DNA of 64,000 bases from Hydrogenophaga sp. 2FB (GCF_005503365.1 NZ_SCML01000034.1:1-64000), one strand, 5' to 3'. Positions 46,850 to 58,596 are shown, numbered from the stretch's first letter. Numbers and translations: made by a program. The notes: a model not told the origin generated them from the letters alone.

Positions 46850-47524
46850 TCAGGTCAGAACACCGGTCGTCAAACGCAATACGCGCGAGCAGCGCGCGGC
46901 CAGCGTTTCGTCGTGCGTGACGACGATGAACGCGATGCCCTGATCGCGCGCCAGTTCCAGCATAAGCTCGAACACGCCATCGGCGGTGCTGCGGTCGAGG
47001 TTGCCGGTCGGTTCGTCGGCCAGCACGCAGGCCGGGTGGGCCACCAGCGCGCGCGCGATCGCCACCCGTTGACGCTCGCCGCCCGAGAGTTCGGCGGGGC
47101 GGTGGTGCAAACGCTCGGACAAGCCCACGCGGGCCAATATCTTTTCGGCATGCGCGGCCGCCTCCGCGCGCGGCATGCGGCGGATCCACAGCGGCATGGC
47201 CACGTTGTCGCGCGCGCTGAACTCGGGCAGCAGGTGGTGGAACTGGTAGACGAAACCCAGGTGCTGGTTGCGCAATGCGCCTTGTTGCGCGGCGTTCAGG
47301 CCCGAGAGCCCTTGGCCCATCAGTTGCACACTGCCGCTCGTGGGTGCGTCCAGGCCACCCAGCAGGTGCAGCAAGGTGCTTTTGCCGGAGCCTGACGCGC
47401 CGACGATGGCCACAGTTTCGCCCGCGCGCACGGCGAGATCCACGCCCTTGAGCACGGTGACGTCGAGCCGGCCTTCGTGAAAGCGCTTGGTGAGGCCCTG
47501 GGCCTGAAGAACGGTCTCACTCAT
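46850..47524 (-). CDS. lolD: Lipoprotein-releasing ABC transporter ATPase LolD
   Basis: 224 residues. Walker [10 protein letters not shown] (near 42), Q-loop, signature [15 protein letters not shown] (near 142), Walker [13 protein letters not shown] and His switch FIVVTHDE. The FtsE/MacB/LolD subtype is clear, and the neighbour makes it LolD. It powers release of outer-membrane lipoproteins to LolA. Its start overlaps the permease gene's end by 8 bp. Confidence 0.95.
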   Translation of the reverse strand: MSETVLQAQGLTKRFHEGRLDVTVLKGVDLAVRAGETVAIVGASGSGKSTLLHLLGGLDAPTSGSVQLMGQGLSGLNAAQQGALRNQHLGFVYQFHHLLPEFSARDNVAMPLWIRRMPRAEAAAHAEKILARVGLSERLHHRPAELSGGERQRVAIARALVAHPACVLADEPTGNLDRSTADGVFELMLELARDQGIAFIVVTHDETLAARCSRVLRLTTGVLT

Positions 47525-48773
47525 AGCGCAGTGCCTCGGCAGGGTTCACGCGGCTCGCGCGCCAGCTTGGATAGATCGTGGCCAGGAACGCCAGCACCAG
47601 CGAGATCACCGCCACCGGCACGATGTCGGTCTGCTGCGGGTCGCTGGGCATGCGGCTGATGAGGTAGATGTCCTGCGGCAGGAAGCTTGCGCCCAGCAGG
47701 CGTTCGAGCGCGGGCACCAGCGTGTCGATGTTGAACGCCACGCCCAGGCCGAGCAGCAGGCCCAGGCCGGTGCCGATCACGCCCACCATCGCGCCCTGCA
47801 CCATGAACACGCCCATGATGCTGCGCGGGCTCGCGCCGAGCGTGCGCAGGATGGCGATGTCGGCGCGCTTGTCGGTCACCGTCATCACCAGCGTGGACAC
47901 GAGGTTGAACGCCGCCACCGCCACGATCAGCGTGAGGATGATGAACATCATGCGTTTTTCCAGCTGCACGGCGGCGAACCAGGTGCGGTTCTGGCGGGTC
48001 CAGTCGCGCACCAGCAGGCCGGGATCGAGCGTTCCCGCGATGGAGATCGCCACTTCACGCGCCTGGTGCAGGTCCTTGATCTTCACGCGCACGCCGGTCG
48101 GACCTTCCACGCGGAAGATGCGCGCGGCGTCGTCCTGGTGCAGCAGTGCGAGCGCCGAGTCGTACTCGAAGTGGCCGGAATCGAAGGTGCCCACCACCGT
48201 CATCTGGCGGATGCGCGGCACCACGCCGGCCGGTGTGACCTGTCCGCTGGGCGCGATCAGCGTGACGCTGTCGCCCGCGATCACACCGAGGCTGCGCGCG
48301 AGTTCGCCACCGAGGATGACGCCGAATTCGCCCGGCACCAGGCGCGGCAGCAGGGTGTCGGACAGGTCGGCCACGAGGTCGGTCACCTTGGGTTCGAGCA
48401 CCGGGTCGATGCCGCGCACCAGCGCGCCCTTCATGTCTTCACCGCGCGCGATCAACGCCTGGGCGCCCACGTACGGCGCGGCGCCCAGCACCTCGGGGTG
48501 GCGTTCGATGCGGGCCAGCGTGTCCGCCAGGTTGGGAATCGCCTGGCCATTGGGCTCGAACACCTCGATGTGCGAGAGCACGCCGAGCATGCGGTCGCGC
48601 ACCTCTTTCTGAAACCCGTTCATCACGGAGAGCACGATGATGAGCGCGGCCACGCCCAGCGCAATGCCCAGCATGGACACGCCCGAGATGAAAGAAATGA
48701 AGCCGTTGCGCCGGGTGGCGCGGCCGGCGCGGGTGTAGCGCCAGCCGAGGATGAGTTCGTAGGGTGTTTGCAT
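47517..48773 (-). CDS. Lipoprotein-releasing ABC transporter permease LolC/LolE
   Basis: 418 residues, complete. N-terminal [28 protein letters not shown] holds helix 1 and the LolC/E signature (residues 27-54). A large periplasmic domain follows (about 60-260), then three helices in the FtsX domain (about 278-410). Only one permease gene is next to lolD, so the complex may use one protein in both LolC and LolE places, or a second gene lies elsewhere. Overlaps lolD by 8 bp. Confidence 0.93.
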   Translation of the reverse strand: MQTPYELILGWRYTRAGRATRRNGFISFISGVSMLGIALGVAALIIVLSVMNGFQKEVRDRMLGVLSHIEVFEPNGQAIPNLADTLARIERHPEVLGAAPYVGAQALIARGEDMKGALVRGIDPVLEPKVTDLVADLSDTLLPRLVPGEFGVILGGELARSLGVIAGDSVTLIAPSGQVTPAGVVPRIRQMTVVGTFDSGHFEYDSALALLHQDDAARIFRVEGPTGVRVKIKDLHQAREVAISIAGTLDPGLLVRDWTRQNRTWFAAVQLEKRMMFIILTLIVAVAAFNLVSTLVMTVTDKRADIAILRTLGASPRSIMGVFMVQGAMVGVIGTGLGLLLGLGVAFNIDTLVPALERLLGASFLPQDIYLISRMPSDPQQTDIVPVAVISLVLAFLATIYPSWRASRVNPAEALRYE

Positions 48774-48820
48774 GCGTTGGAGTCCAGCGGGGGCATTGTG
48801 GCATCACCGACAATCGCGTC

Positions 48821-49819
48821 ATGCCCGCTCCCTACCCGGCCTCTGAGCCTTCTTCGCACCTGCTGGTTCCTTTCGCCAGCGCCAGCGACCCTGCCGCGCG
48901 GGCGGCCCTGCCGACACTTCAACTACAGCGACTGAGCACGTTGCTGGCGGAGCTGACACCGGTCTACACCGACACGGGCGACGACCACACCTTGAGCCCG
49001 CCCCACGAACGCGCGCTCGCGCAGGCCATCGGCCTGGTGCGTGGCGATGGCTGCCCGTTCGCCGACGGCCTGATTCCCTGGGCCGCGGCCGACAGCACCA
49101 CACCCACCGAGCCGCAGGCCTGGTTCACGCCCTGCCATTTCCAGGTCGGCATGGAACAGGTAACGCTGCTGCCCGGCGAGCAACTCGGTTTGACGGACGA
49201 GCATGCGCGCGCGCTGTTCGATGCGTTCGCCCCGTACTGTGCCGAAGACGGCATCACCCTCACCTACACCTCGCCCACCCGCTGGCACGCCCAGGGCGAA
49301 CCCTTGCGCGGCATTGCCTGCGCCAGCCTGGACCGCGTGGCCGGGCGCTCGGTGGAAGCCTGGATGACCGAAAGCACGGCCAACCCCGCCGGCGGCCAGT
49401 TGCTCAAGCGCTTGCAGAGCGAAGCGCAAATGTTGTTCTACACCCACGCGGTGCACGACGCGCGCGAGGCCGCGCGGCTACACCCGGTGAACGGTTTCTG
49501 GGTCAGTGGCGCGGGCGCGCTCAAGGCGGCACCCACGCTGCAAGCCCCACCCACCATGCCCGACGGCCTGCGCCGCGCCGCGCTGCAGGCCGACTGGACG
49601 GCCTGGCAACACGCCTGGGCCGAACTCGACACGCACGGCATCGGCCAGTGGCTGGCACGCGCACGGCGCGGCGAACCGGTCACGCTAACACTGTGCGGCG
49701 AACGCGCCGCCCAACGCTGGACCAACACCACCCCACGCAGCGCGCTCGCGCGCGCCGGCCGCCGCATCAAGAACCTGCTGGGCACACCCCCGGCCTGGAA
49801 AACCCTGGAATCCCTATGA
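48821..49819 (+). CDS. Conserved protein of unknown function upstream of recJ
   Basis: 332 residues with no signal peptide or membrane helix. Notable stretches are GDGCPFADGLIPWAA, HFQVGMEQVTLLPGEQLGLTD and WMTESTANPAGGQLLKRLQSEAQMLFY. Homologues in Burkholderiales are, from memory, often labelled phosphoglycerate mutase or RpfE-like regulator, but I see no alkaline-phosphatase or histidine-phosphatase motif, so I do not assign that. Its stop overlaps the recJ start (ATGA), so the product is made along with RecJ. Start 48821 leaves 47 bp to the divergent lolC/E start. Confidence 0.8.
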   Translation: MPAPYPASEPSSHLLVPFASASDPAARAALPTLQLQRLSTLLAELTPVYTDTGDDHTLSPPHERALAQAIGLVRGDGCPFADGLIPWAAADSTTPTEPQAWFTPCHFQVGMEQVTLLPGEQLGLTDEHARALFDAFAPYCAEDGITLTYTSPTRWHAQGEPLRGIACASLDRVAGRSVEAWMTESTANPAGGQLLKRLQSEAQMLFYTHAVHDAREAARLHPVNGFWVSGAGALKAAPTLQAPPTMPDGLRRAALQADWTAWQHAWAELDTHGIGQWLARARRGEPVTLTLCGERAAQRWTNTTPRSALARAGRRIKNLLGTPPAWKTLESL

Positions 49820-51540
49820 AGATCATCATCCGCGACGTGCCCCCCCGCGCCGCCTGGGCGCTGGAGCAAACCGGCATGCACCCGCTGCTGGCGCGCCTGT
49901 TCGCCGCACGCGGCATCACCAACCCCGACGAACTGGACGACGCGCTGGCGCGTCTGCTGCCCCCCGCCACGATGCTCGGCACGCAAGATGCCGCGCGCGC
50001 GCTGGCCGACGCGATGAACGCCGGCAAGTCCATCTGCATCGTGGCCGACTACGACTGCGACGGCGCCACCGCCTGCGCGGTCGGCCTGCGCGGCCTGCGC
50101 CTGCTCGGCTTCGAGCGCGTGAACTACCTCGTGCCCGACCGCGTGACCGACGGCTACGGCCTCACACCGTCGATCGCCAAGCGCGTGAAGGCGCAAGGCG
50201 CGGACGTGCTGGTGACGGTGGACAACGGCATCGCCAGCGTGGACGGTGTGCGCGCCGCGCGCGAGCTGGGCCTGGACGTGATCGTGACCGACCACCATTT
50301 GCCCGCGCTGAAAAACGGCGAGGTCGCGTTGCCGCAGGACTGCATCATCGTCAACCCCAACCAGCCGGGCTGCGCGTTCGAGAGCAAGTCGATCGCGGGT
50401 GTGGGCGTGATGTTCTATGTGCTGCTCGCGCTGCGCGCCGAGTTGCGCGAACGCGGCGTGTTCACGGCACAGAACCAACCCAAGATCGACACCTTGCTGC
50501 CGCTCGTGGCCATGGGCACCGTGGCCGACGTGGTGAAACTGGATGCCAACAACCGCCGCCTGGTCTCACAGGGTTTGAAGCGCGTGCGCGCCGGCGCGAT
50601 GCCAGCGGGCATGACAGCGCTCTTCAACGTGGCCGCGCGCAAACCCGCTGCGGCCACGGGCTTCGACTTCGGCTTTGCACTCGGCCCGCGCCTGAACGCC
50701 GCAGGCCGCCTGGCGGACATGACGCTGGGCATCGAATGCCTCACCACCGACGACGGGCTGCGCGCCGATGAACTCGCGCGCACGCTGGACGGCATCAACC
50801 GAGAGCGCAAGGCCATCGAGGGCGACATGCGCGAGCAAGCGCTGATGATGGCCGAGGAGATGTTTGACGAATCGGAAGAACCACCGCCCGCGCTGGTGGT
50901 GTTCGACCCGGATTTCCACGAAGGCGTGGTCGGCATCGTGGCCTCGCGGCTGAAGGACAAGATGCACCGCCCGACCTTCGTGTTCGCCGCCAGCGGCGCC
51001 GAGGGCAAGGAACACGAGCTCAAAGGCTCGGGGCGCTCGATCGCGGGCTTCCATTTGCGCGACGCGCTGGATCTCGTGGCCAAACGCCACCCGGGTGTGC
51101 TGCTGCGCTTTGGTGGCCACGCCATGGCCGCGGGCTGCACCATCGACGAAGAACATCTGGAAACGTTCGAAGCGGCCTTGCAGCAAGTGGCCCACGAATG
51201 GCTGGACGCCGCCACGCTGCAACGCCGCATGGAGGCCGATGGCCCGCTGGACCCGAAGTACCGCCGCGCCGACATGGTGGACACGCTGCACAAGGAGGTG
51301 TGGGGCCAGGGCTTCGCGCCACCAGTGTTCAGCGAAGAAGTGCAGGTGGTGTCGCAGCGGCTGGTGGGGGAAAAACACCTGGCGCTCAAGCTCAAGCACC
51401 AGGGGGAACCGGTGGATGGCATCTGGTTCGGCCACACCGATCTGTTGCCTGCACGGGTGAAGATCGCGTTTCGTCTGGATGCGGATGAGTGGCAGGGGCA
51501 GCGGCGGGTGCGGTTTCTGGTGGAGGCTGCTGAGGTCTGA
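49816..51540 (+). CDS. recJ: Single-stranded-DNA-specific exonuclease RecJ
   Basis: 574 residues, normal length. DHH phosphoesterase motifs VADYDCDGATA (near 75), VTVDNG (near 134) and VTDHHLP (near 156). The DHHA1 domain has the GGHAMAAGC motif near 435, and a C-terminal OB-like domain follows. RecJ degrades single-stranded DNA 5'-3' in recombination and mismatch repair. ATG 49816 overlaps the upstream stop, so it is translationally coupled to the unknown gene. Confidence 0.96.
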   Translation: MKIIIRDVPPRAAWALEQTGMHPLLARLFAARGITNPDELDDALARLLPPATMLGTQDAARALADAMNAGKSICIVADYDCDGATACAVGLRGLRLLGFERVNYLVPDRVTDGYGLTPSIAKRVKAQGADVLVTVDNGIASVDGVRAARELGLDVIVTDHHLPALKNGEVALPQDCIIVNPNQPGCAFESKSIAGVGVMFYVLLALRAELRERGVFTAQNQPKIDTLLPLVAMGTVADVVKLDANNRRLVSQGLKRVRAGAMPAGMTALFNVAARKPAAATGFDFGFALGPRLNAAGRLADMTLGIECLTTDDGLRADELARTLDGINRERKAIEGDMREQALMMAEEMFDESEEPPPALVVFDPDFHEGVVGIVASRLKDKMHRPTFVFAASGAEGKEHELKGSGRSIAGFHLRDALDLVAKRHPGVLLRFGGHAMAAGCTIDEEHLETFEAALQQVAHEWLDAATLQRRMEADGPLDPKYRRADMVDTLHKEVWGQGFAPPVFSEEVQVVSQRLVGEKHLALKLKHQGEPVDGIWFGHTDLLPARVKIAFRLDADEWQGQRRVRFLVEAAEV

Positions 51541-51554
51541 GCACTTCTTTCGTT

Positions 51555-51618
51555 GACCTCGCGGGATCGAGGGTACGGGTGCTCTGCTCCGCGGGTGTCC
51601 CCCGGCGGCTGGTGCCGC
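51555..51618. repeat. Partial hairpin repeat R3, plus orientation
   Basis: GACCTCGCGGG at 51555 followed by GCTCTGCTCCGCGGGTGTCC and CGGCGGCTGGTGCC matches the left half of R2 (minus strand) at about 80 percent with one indel. The right half (TTTACCCCGCTGCGC) is missing because the algR-like coding region begins at 51621. It lies in the convergent recJ/algR gap. Confidence 0.75.
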
Positions 51619-51620
51619 AC

Positions 51621-52361
51621 TCAGCTCATCAAAGCTTCACGAACCGCCGCCAACTGACGGCGAGACACGGCAAGGCGCTCATCCACCCCATCCAGCCGCA
51701 CCGTCCAGCCCTCACCCTCCACCGGGTCGTTGTGCTTCTCCACCGCCCGCACGGCGCGGCGTGAGACCAGGGCGTTGCGGTGCACGCGAACAAACAGATG
51801 GGAGTAGCGCTGCTCGAGATCGCTGAGCGCGCCGTCGAAGATATGTTCTTTGTCGGCCGTGCGCACCGTGATGTATTTCAACTCGGCCTTGAGGTAGATC
51901 ACATCCGCCAAGGCCACGCGCTCGCTGCGGCCGCGTTCCTGAATGATCAGACTCTCTGGCAAGCCGTTGTCCTGCGAAGTCTCGGAGGCGCTGCGCAATC
52001 GCACCACCTTTTGCAAGGCCTGCTGCAGCCGCTCGCGCCGCACCGGCTTGGTGAGGTAATCCACCGCCTCCAGTTCGAAGGCATGCACCGCGTGCTCGGC
52101 ATAGGCCGTGACAAAGACGACGGCGGGTGGTGCGGGCATGCCGCGCAGCGTGGCGGCCAGCGCCATGCCGTCCACACCGGGCATGTGGATGTCGAGCATC
52201 ACGAGATCACAACCCGTGCGCTGTATCTGCTCCATCGCCTGCACCGCGTTCGACCCCTCTCCCACCACGTCGGCCCGTGGGTCCGTGCATTCACTCAGCA
52301 GGGTGCGCATGCGGGAACGCGCCAGCGCTTCATCGTCAACGATCAATACCTTCAGTGTCAT
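51621..52361 (-). CDS. LytTR-family response regulator (AlgR-like)
   Basis: 246 residues. Receiver domain 1-120 with Asp9/Asp10, phospho-acceptor Asp57 in MLDIHMPG, Thr85 and Lys105 (TKP). LytTR DNA-binding domain from about 145 (SERVALADVIYLKAELKYITV...LFVRVHRNALVSRRAVR). It is the regulator partner of the histidine kinase gene 44 bp upstream. The pair next to argH is the same as algZ/algR by argH in pseudomonads; control targets here are unknown. Confidence 0.93.
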   Translation of the reverse strand: MTLKVLIVDDEALARSRMRTLLSECTDPRADVVGEGSNAVQAMEQIQRTGCDLVMLDIHMPGVDGMALAATLRGMPAPPAVVFVTAYAEHAVHAFELEAVDYLTKPVRRERLQQALQKVVRLRSASETSQDNGLPESLIIQERGRSERVALADVIYLKAELKYITVRTADKEHIFDGALSDLEQRYSHLFVRVHRNALVSRRAVRAVEKHNDPVEGEGWTVRLDGVDERLAVSRRQLAAVREALMS

Positions 52362-52405
52362 GTCACGCTCCGTTGCCTGACCCGGTGGTTCGGTTCATAC
52401 CCCGC

Positions 52406-53467
52406 TTATACCGGTATTTCAAGCCTCACCTGAAACACCCCGTTCACCAATGCGGCCTGAAAGCGGCCCTGCACGTCGTGCAACAGCGTCAAGCGCTGCC
52501 GCACATTGTCCAGTGCCAGTCCGTTGCCACGCCGCCCGCTGCCCGCCGGCACCGTGTTGGTGACCTTGATCACCACCATACCGCCCCGGCGCTGGGTGCT
52601 GATGCGCACCACCGCACCCGTGGCGCTGGGCTCCACACCGTGCTTGACGGCATTTTCCACCAGCGGCTGCAGGATCAGGGGCGGCAATTTGGCCTTGGAC
52701 GCCGTGTCGTCCACGCTCCATTCCACCCGCAAACGCTCGCCAAAACGCACCTGCTCGATCGCCAGGTAGTGTTCGGCCAACGCCAGCTCCTGGCGCAGAG
52801 GGACGGCCTCCTTGGCATCGGCCAGGGCGTGGCGAAACAGTTCGCTCAGGTCTTCCAGCAGACTTTCGGCCTTGGCCGGCTCCTCGCGCACCAGGGCAAT
52901 CGCGCTGTTGAGCGTATTGAACAGGAAGTGGGGGCGGATACGCGCCTGCAACTCGGCCAGACGCGCCGTGGCGCCGGCCGGACCGCGCGCGCGGGCGCGC
53001 CACATGAGCGCGGCCACCATCACCGCGGACACCAGCGCCCCCGCGGCCGCGCTGGCCAGCCATGGCGACTGCTCGGCCAGGCCCATCCAGACCAGCAGGC
53101 CGCAGCCGTACAAACCGGACACGGCACCCAGCCCGATCGATGCCGTCCACTGCCCTCCCATGGGCAGCAGCCCCAGTTGCCGCTTGAGCCCGCAAACCGT
53201 GAGCAGCCAGGCCAGCACGGCAGGCAGGGCCGCGCCGGTGAAGATCGCCATTTGCGTGATCCAGGCAACGAAGCCTTGCGCGCCAAACAGCGCCGCCACC
53301 GCCACGATGGCCTGCACGAACAGCACCGCGCGCAGCACCGTGCCGACCTGGCAGGTGTCGAACACCTGGATGCGCGCGCGCACGTGCTCGGGCATTTCCG
53401 TGATCGGGCGCGCACCGGCCGCGTGCGCCAGGTCCTGGAAGGTCGATAAAATTCTGGAATCTTTCAT
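52406..53467 (-). CDS. LytS/AlgZ-type sensor histidine kinase
   Basis: 353 residues. Four hydrophobic segments (about 43-63, 68-92, 110-130, 138-156) form the membrane sensor. The His-kinase domain begins at [17 protein letters not shown], with phospho-accepting His180, and the ATP-binding part contains [13 protein letters not shown] and [13 protein letters not shown]. It phosphorylates the following regulator. It is divergent from argH with 143 bp between starts. Signal unknown. Confidence 0.93.
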   Translation of the reverse strand: MKDSRILSTFQDLAHAAGARPITEMPEHVRARIQVFDTCQVGTVLRAVLFVQAIVAVAALFGAQGFVAWITQMAIFTGAALPAVLAWLLTVCGLKRQLGLLPMGGQWTASIGLGAVSGLYGCGLLVWMGLAEQSPWLASAAAGALVSAVMVAALMWRARARGPAGATARLAELQARIRPHFLFNTLNSAIALVREEPAKAESLLEDLSELFRHALADAKEAVPLRQELALAEHYLAIEQVRFGERLRVEWSVDDTASKAKLPPLILQPLVENAVKHGVEPSATGAVVRISTQRRGGMVVIKVTNTVPAGSGRRGNGLALDNVRQRLTLLHDVQGRFQAALVNGVFQVRLEIPV

Positions 53468-53610
53468 GGGATGCTCATCCGTCTTCGGGTCAGTCCCTTG
53501 AGGGTCTCAACAGGGTCTATCGCGCCGTCAACCGGCCCAGGCCCATCGGCCCAAGCCCCATCCCTGGCGGTCATCCGCTCCATTCTTTTCCATCAGCCGC
53601 TGGCAACACC

Positions 53611-55062
53611 ATGTCCACCAACCAACTCGACAAGAAATCCGAAGCCTGGTCTGCCCTATTCTCAGAGCCGATGAGCGAGTTGGTCAAGCGCTACACCGCG
53701 AGCGTCTTTTTCGACAAACGCCTGTGGCAAGCCGACATCACCGGCAGTCTCGCACATGCCGAGATGCTGGCCCACCAGTCCATCATCGGCGCAGCCGATC
53801 TGGAAGCGATCCAGCGCGGCATGGCGCAGATCACGGCCGAGATCGAGCGCGGCGAATTCGAGTGGAAGCTCGACCTGGAAGACGTGCACCTCAACATCGA
53901 GGCGCGCCTGACCCAACTGGTGGGTGATGCCGGCAAACGCCTGCACACCGGGCGCAGCCGCAACGACCAGGTCGCCACCGACGTGCGCCTGTGGCTGCGC
54001 AGCGAAATCGACCTCATCGTGCCGTTGCTGGGCGAACTGCAGACCGCGCTGGTGGAAGTGGCCGAGAAGAATGTGGACGTGATCCTGCCGGGCTTCACCC
54101 ACCTGCAGGTCGCTCAACCGGTGAGCTTCGCGCACCACCTGCTGGCCTATGTGGAAATGTTCTCGCGCGACGCCGAGCGTTTTGCCGACGTGCGCCGCCG
54201 CACCAACCGCCTGCCCCTGGGCAGCGCCGCACTGGCCGGCACCACCTACCCGCTGGACCGCGAACGCGTGGCCCGCACGTTGGGCATGGTGAACGAGCGT
54301 GGCGAGCCGCAGGTGTGCCAGAACAGCCTGGACGGCGTGAGCGACCGCGACTTCGCCATCGAATTCACCGCCGCGGCCTCGCTGTGCATGGTGCACGTCA
54401 GCCGGTTCAGCGAAGAACTCATTCTGTGGATGAGCCAGAACTTCGGTTTCGTGAAGATCGCCGACCGCTTCACCACCGGCTCGTCGATCATGCCGCAGAA
54501 GAAAAACCCCGACGTGCCCGAACTCGCGCGCGGCAAGACCGGCCGCGTGGTGGGCCATCTCATGGGCCTGATCACGCTCATGAAGGGCCAGCCTCTGGCC
54601 TACAACAAGGACAACCAGGAGGACAAGGAGCCGCTGTTCGACACCGTCGACACGCTCAAGGACACGCTGCGCATCTTCAGCGAGATGGTGGGCGGCCAGC
54701 CGAACCCCACCACCGGCCAGAAGGAAGGCGGCATCACCGTCAACGCCGTGGCGATGGAAGACGCGGCCAAGAAGGGCTACGCCACCGCCACCGACCTGGC
54801 CGACTACCTGGTGAAGAAGGGCCTGCCCTTCCGCGACGCGCACGAAACCGTGGCGCACGCGGTCAAGGCCGCCGTGTCGCACAACTGCGACCTGTCCGAA
54901 CTGCCGCTGAGCGTGCTGCAGAGCTTCAACGCGTCGATCGAAAAAGACGTGTACGAGTGCCTGAGCCTGCGCGGCAGCCTGGAGGCGCGCAACACACTGG
55001 GCGGCACCGCGCCCGCGCAAGTGCGCGCGCAGATCGCCCGCCACCGCCAGCGCCTGGCCTGA
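53611..55062 (+). CDS. argH: Argininosuccinate lyase
   Basis: Last step of arginine synthesis: argininosuccinate to arginine and fumarate. 483 residues. [15 protein letters not shown] (near 113) and the fumarase/lyase signature [15 protein letters not shown] with the catalytic Ser (near 290) are present. It has about twenty residues more at the N-terminus than common forms ([20 protein letters not shown]). A weak ribosome site only (CAACACC) precedes the ATG. It is followed within 4 bp by a LysR gene. Confidence 0.97.
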   Translation: MSTNQLDKKSEAWSALFSEPMSELVKRYTASVFFDKRLWQADITGSLAHAEMLAHQSIIGAADLEAIQRGMAQITAEIERGEFEWKLDLEDVHLNIEARLTQLVGDAGKRLHTGRSRNDQVATDVRLWLRSEIDLIVPLLGELQTALVEVAEKNVDVILPGFTHLQVAQPVSFAHHLLAYVEMFSRDAERFADVRRRTNRLPLGSAALAGTTYPLDRERVARTLGMVNERGEPQVCQNSLDGVSDRDFAIEFTAAASLCMVHVSRFSEELILWMSQNFGFVKIADRFTTGSSIMPQKKNPDVPELARGKTGRVVGHLMGLITLMKGQPLAYNKDNQEDKEPLFDTVDTLKDTLRIFSEMVGGQPNPTTGQKEGGITVNAVAMEDAAKKGYATATDLADYLVKKGLPFRDAHETVAHAVKAAVSHNCDLSELPLSVLQSFNASIEKDVYECLSLRGSLEARNTLGGTAPAQVRAQIARHRQRLA

Positions 55063-55066
55063 TGGT

Positions 55067-55957
55067 GTGAACGAACCGATCGACCTGGGCACGCTGCGCG
55101 TCGTGGTGGCCGCGGCCGACCTCGGCTCCATCAGCGCGGCCAGCGAGCGCCTGCAATTGGCCGTGGCGGCCGCCAGTTCGCGCATCAGCGCGCTGGAAGA
55201 ATCGCTCGGCTTCCGTGTGTTCGAGCGTTCCTCGCGCGGCGTGCAGCTCACGCCGGCCGGCCAGATGCTGGTGCAACGCAGCCGCGCGCTGCTGACCGAC
55301 GCCGACCGCCTGGCGCAGCACCTGCGCGGCTACAGCGAAGGCCTGCAAGGCCATGTGCGCGTGCTGGCCAACACCTCGGCGCTGCTCGAGGTGCTGCCGC
55401 AGCGGCTGGAGCAGTTCATGAAGGCACACCCGCTGATCCGCATCGACATGGAAGAGCGCGGCAGCCCGGAGATTCCGTTGGCCTTGCTCGAAGGCCGCGC
55501 CGACTTCGGCGTCGTGGACCTGCCAGTGCCCCCCGCCGGCCTGGCGTTCGAGCCGTTCTTCAGCGACACGCTGGTGCTGCTCACGCCACGCTCGCACCGG
55601 CTGGCCAGCCGGCGCAAGCTGCGCCTGGCCGAGGCGCTGGACGAGCCCTTCATCACGCTCAGCGACGGCACCGCGCTGTCCAACCGCCTGGTCGCCTCCG
55701 CCGCCGACGCGGGACAGCCGCTGAACGTGCGCATGCGCATGCGCGGCTTCGACGCGGTCTGCCGCATGGTGGCCGCCGGGCTGGGCGTGGGCGTGCTGCC
55801 GCTCGAAGCGATCGCGCCGCAGCTGGCGCACCTGCCGCTCACGGCGGTGCCGCTGTCCGACCCCTGGGCGCGGCGCACGCACCACATCGCCACCCGCACC
55901 GACGCGCCAGCGGCACCGGCGGCGCTCACACTGATCCGCGCCCTCACGGCCCGCTGA
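55067..55957 (+). CDS. LysR-family transcriptional regulator
   Basis: 296 residues from GTG 55067. HTH at about 16-40 (ADLGSISAASERLQLAVAAASSRISAL in part; Ala-rich) and a LysR effector domain from about 90. It is only 4 bp after argH and is followed on the same strand by the enolase-superfamily gene and Bug protein, so the regulator is probably co-oriented with its targets rather than divergent as usual. Effector unknown. Confidence 0.9.
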   Translation: MNEPIDLGTLRVVVAAADLGSISAASERLQLAVAAASSRISALEESLGFRVFERSSRGVQLTPAGQMLVQRSRALLTDADRLAQHLRGYSEGLQGHVRVLANTSALLEVLPQRLEQFMKAHPLIRIDMEERGSPEIPLALLEGRADFGVVDLPVPPAGLAFEPFFSDTLVLLTPRSHRLASRRKLRLAEALDEPFITLSDGTALSNRLVASAADAGQPLNVRMRMRGFDAVCRMVAAGLGVGVLPLEAIAPQLAHLPLTAVPLSDPWARRTHHIATRTDAPAAPAALTLIRALTAR

Positions 55958-56085
55958 GCCGGGCTTTCGCGAAACGCGAAAGCAGCCTTTGCCGCACGCC
56001 ATTGCGGCAACCCCGGGGCCGTTCCTACACTGCCCGCCAGACCCCACAACACAGGCGCCGCCGCCCCGGTGGCGCAGGAGACCTC

Positions 56086-57243
<1,158 letters not shown>

Positions 57244-57273
57244 AGCACACACCACGATAACAAGGAGACAGAC

Positions 57274-58269
57274 ATGCAAACCCCACGCACCCCCTTCTCG
57301 ATCGGTCGCCGCAGCGCCTTGGCCCTGGCGCTCGCCGCCACCCTCACCGGCACCAGCGCCTGGGCGCAACAGCCCTTTCCCAACAAGCCCGTGCGCCTGC
57401 TGGTCGGCTATTCGGCCGGCGGTGGCGTCGACGCCATGGCCCGCTTGATCGCGCCGCGCATGTCGGCCCTGCTGGGCCAGCAGGTGGTGGTGGACAACCG
57501 CACCGGCGCCGCCGGCCTGATCGCGGGTGACGCCGTGGCGCGCGCCGCGCCCGATGGCTACACGCTCATGCTGGGCGACAGCTCGCTGCTGATCGCGCAG
57601 CACCTGCAGCCGCGCATGAGCTTCGACCCCATCAAGGGTTTCACGCCCGTGGCCAGCGTGTTCACGCTGCCGCTGGTGATCGTGGCAAACAACGACGTGC
57701 CCGCCAAGACGCCGGCCGAGTTCGTGAAGCTGCTCAAGGACAACCCCGGCCACTACTCGTACGCCACCTCGGGCGTGGGCACGGTGCATCACCTGGGTTT
57801 CGAGATGCTCAAGGGCAAGGCGAAGACATTCGTCGTCCACATCCCGTACCGCGGTGCCTCGCAGATCGTGCCCGACGTGATGAGCGGCCAGGTGCCGATC
57901 GGTGTGGTGAGCGCGACCTCGGCCATTGCCCAGGCGCGCGCGGGCAAGCTGCGCGCGGTGGCGGTGATGAACCCGGTGAAGCTGGTCGGCGCCGAAGACA
58001 TCGCGCCGCTCTCCGACGCCCTGCCCGGCTTCTCCGCCGTGCCGCGCCTGTTCGTGCTGGCGCCGGCGGGCACGCCCGCGGCCATCGTCGAACGCTTGAG
58101 CGACACCCTGAAGTCGGTGATGGAAGCACCCGACATCGCGCAGGTCGCCGCCCAGCAGGGCGCCGTGCCGGCCTACATGCCGGCCGGCCCGCTCGCCGCG
58201 GACATCGTGCGCGAGTCCGCCGAATGGGGCAAGGTGATCCGCGAGCAGAAGATCACCGCCGCGCAGTAG
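57274..58269 (+). CDS. Bug/TctC-family tripartite tricarboxylate transporter binding protein
   Basis: 331 residues. A long signal peptide ends at SAWA/Q, with a Tat-like n-region FSIGRRSALAL in which RRSALAL resembles RRxFLK. Family motifs are QPFPNKPVRLLVGYSAGGGVD, APDGYTLMLG and PYRGASQIVPDVMSGQ. It is 30 bp after the enolase-superfamily gene, so it probably binds that enzyme's carboxylate substrate. No membrane partner is adjacent. Confidence 0.92.
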   Translation: MQTPRTPFSIGRRSALALALAATLTGTSAWAQQPFPNKPVRLLVGYSAGGGVDAMARLIAPRMSALLGQQVVVDNRTGAAGLIAGDAVARAAPDGYTLMLGDSSLLIAQHLQPRMSFDPIKGFTPVASVFTLPLVIVANNDVPAKTPAEFVKLLKDNPGHYSYATSGVGTVHHLGFEMLKGKAKTFVVHIPYRGASQIVPDVMSGQVPIGVVSATSAIAQARAGKLRAVAVMNPVKLVGAEDIAPLSDALPGFSAVPRLFVLAPAGTPAAIVERLSDTLKSVMEAPDIAQVAAQQGAVPAYMPAGPLAADIVRESAEWGKVIREQKITAAQ

Positions 58270-58272
58270 ACC

Positions 58273-58596
58273 TCAGGTGCAGGGGTCGGGTTGCGGCACC
58301 TCGGTGCAGCGTTGATAGGCCTCGGGCTTGAGGCCACCGCCCACCACACGGTACTGGTCGAAACACGCCGCGCTGGCGAGGTAGCGGTGCCACTTCGCTT
58401 CGCACGCGCTGGTGCCGCGCGGCAAAGGCGTGTTCGCGGGCACGGCATTCGCCCGGTAGCGCTCGGGCACCCACGTGCCGTAGACCACCTGACCGTATTC
58501 GTCGGTCCAGCGGTACACCTCGGCCGACAGCGCCACGCCTGGCACGGCCAGCGAGAAGGCGAGCGCAACAGCGGTGGCGAAGAATGGCAGTCTCAT
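58273..58596 (-). CDS. DUF4124 domain-containing secreted protein
   Basis: 107 residues. Signal peptide MRLPFFATAVALAFSLAVPG...ALSA, followed by the DUF4124 opening EVYRWTDEYGQVVYGTWVPE. Four Cys residues in the second half (SACEAKW, AACFDQY, RCTE and DPC) could form periplasmic disulfides. Function of DUF4124 is unknown. ATG 58596 is set by the signal peptide; longer frames read through the divergent alpha-2-macroglobulin gene. It ends 3 bp from the Bug gene (convergent). Confidence 0.83.
   Translation of the reverse strand: MRLPFFATAVALAFSLAVPGVALSAEVYRWTDEYGQVVYGTWVPERYRANAVPANTPLPRGTSACEAKWHRYLASAACFDQYRVVGGGLKPEAYQRCTEVPQPDPCT

Noticed and set aside
53662-55251. 529-residue open frame on the minus strand
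   Set aside because: Antisense to argH; the lyase signature on the plus strand is decisive.
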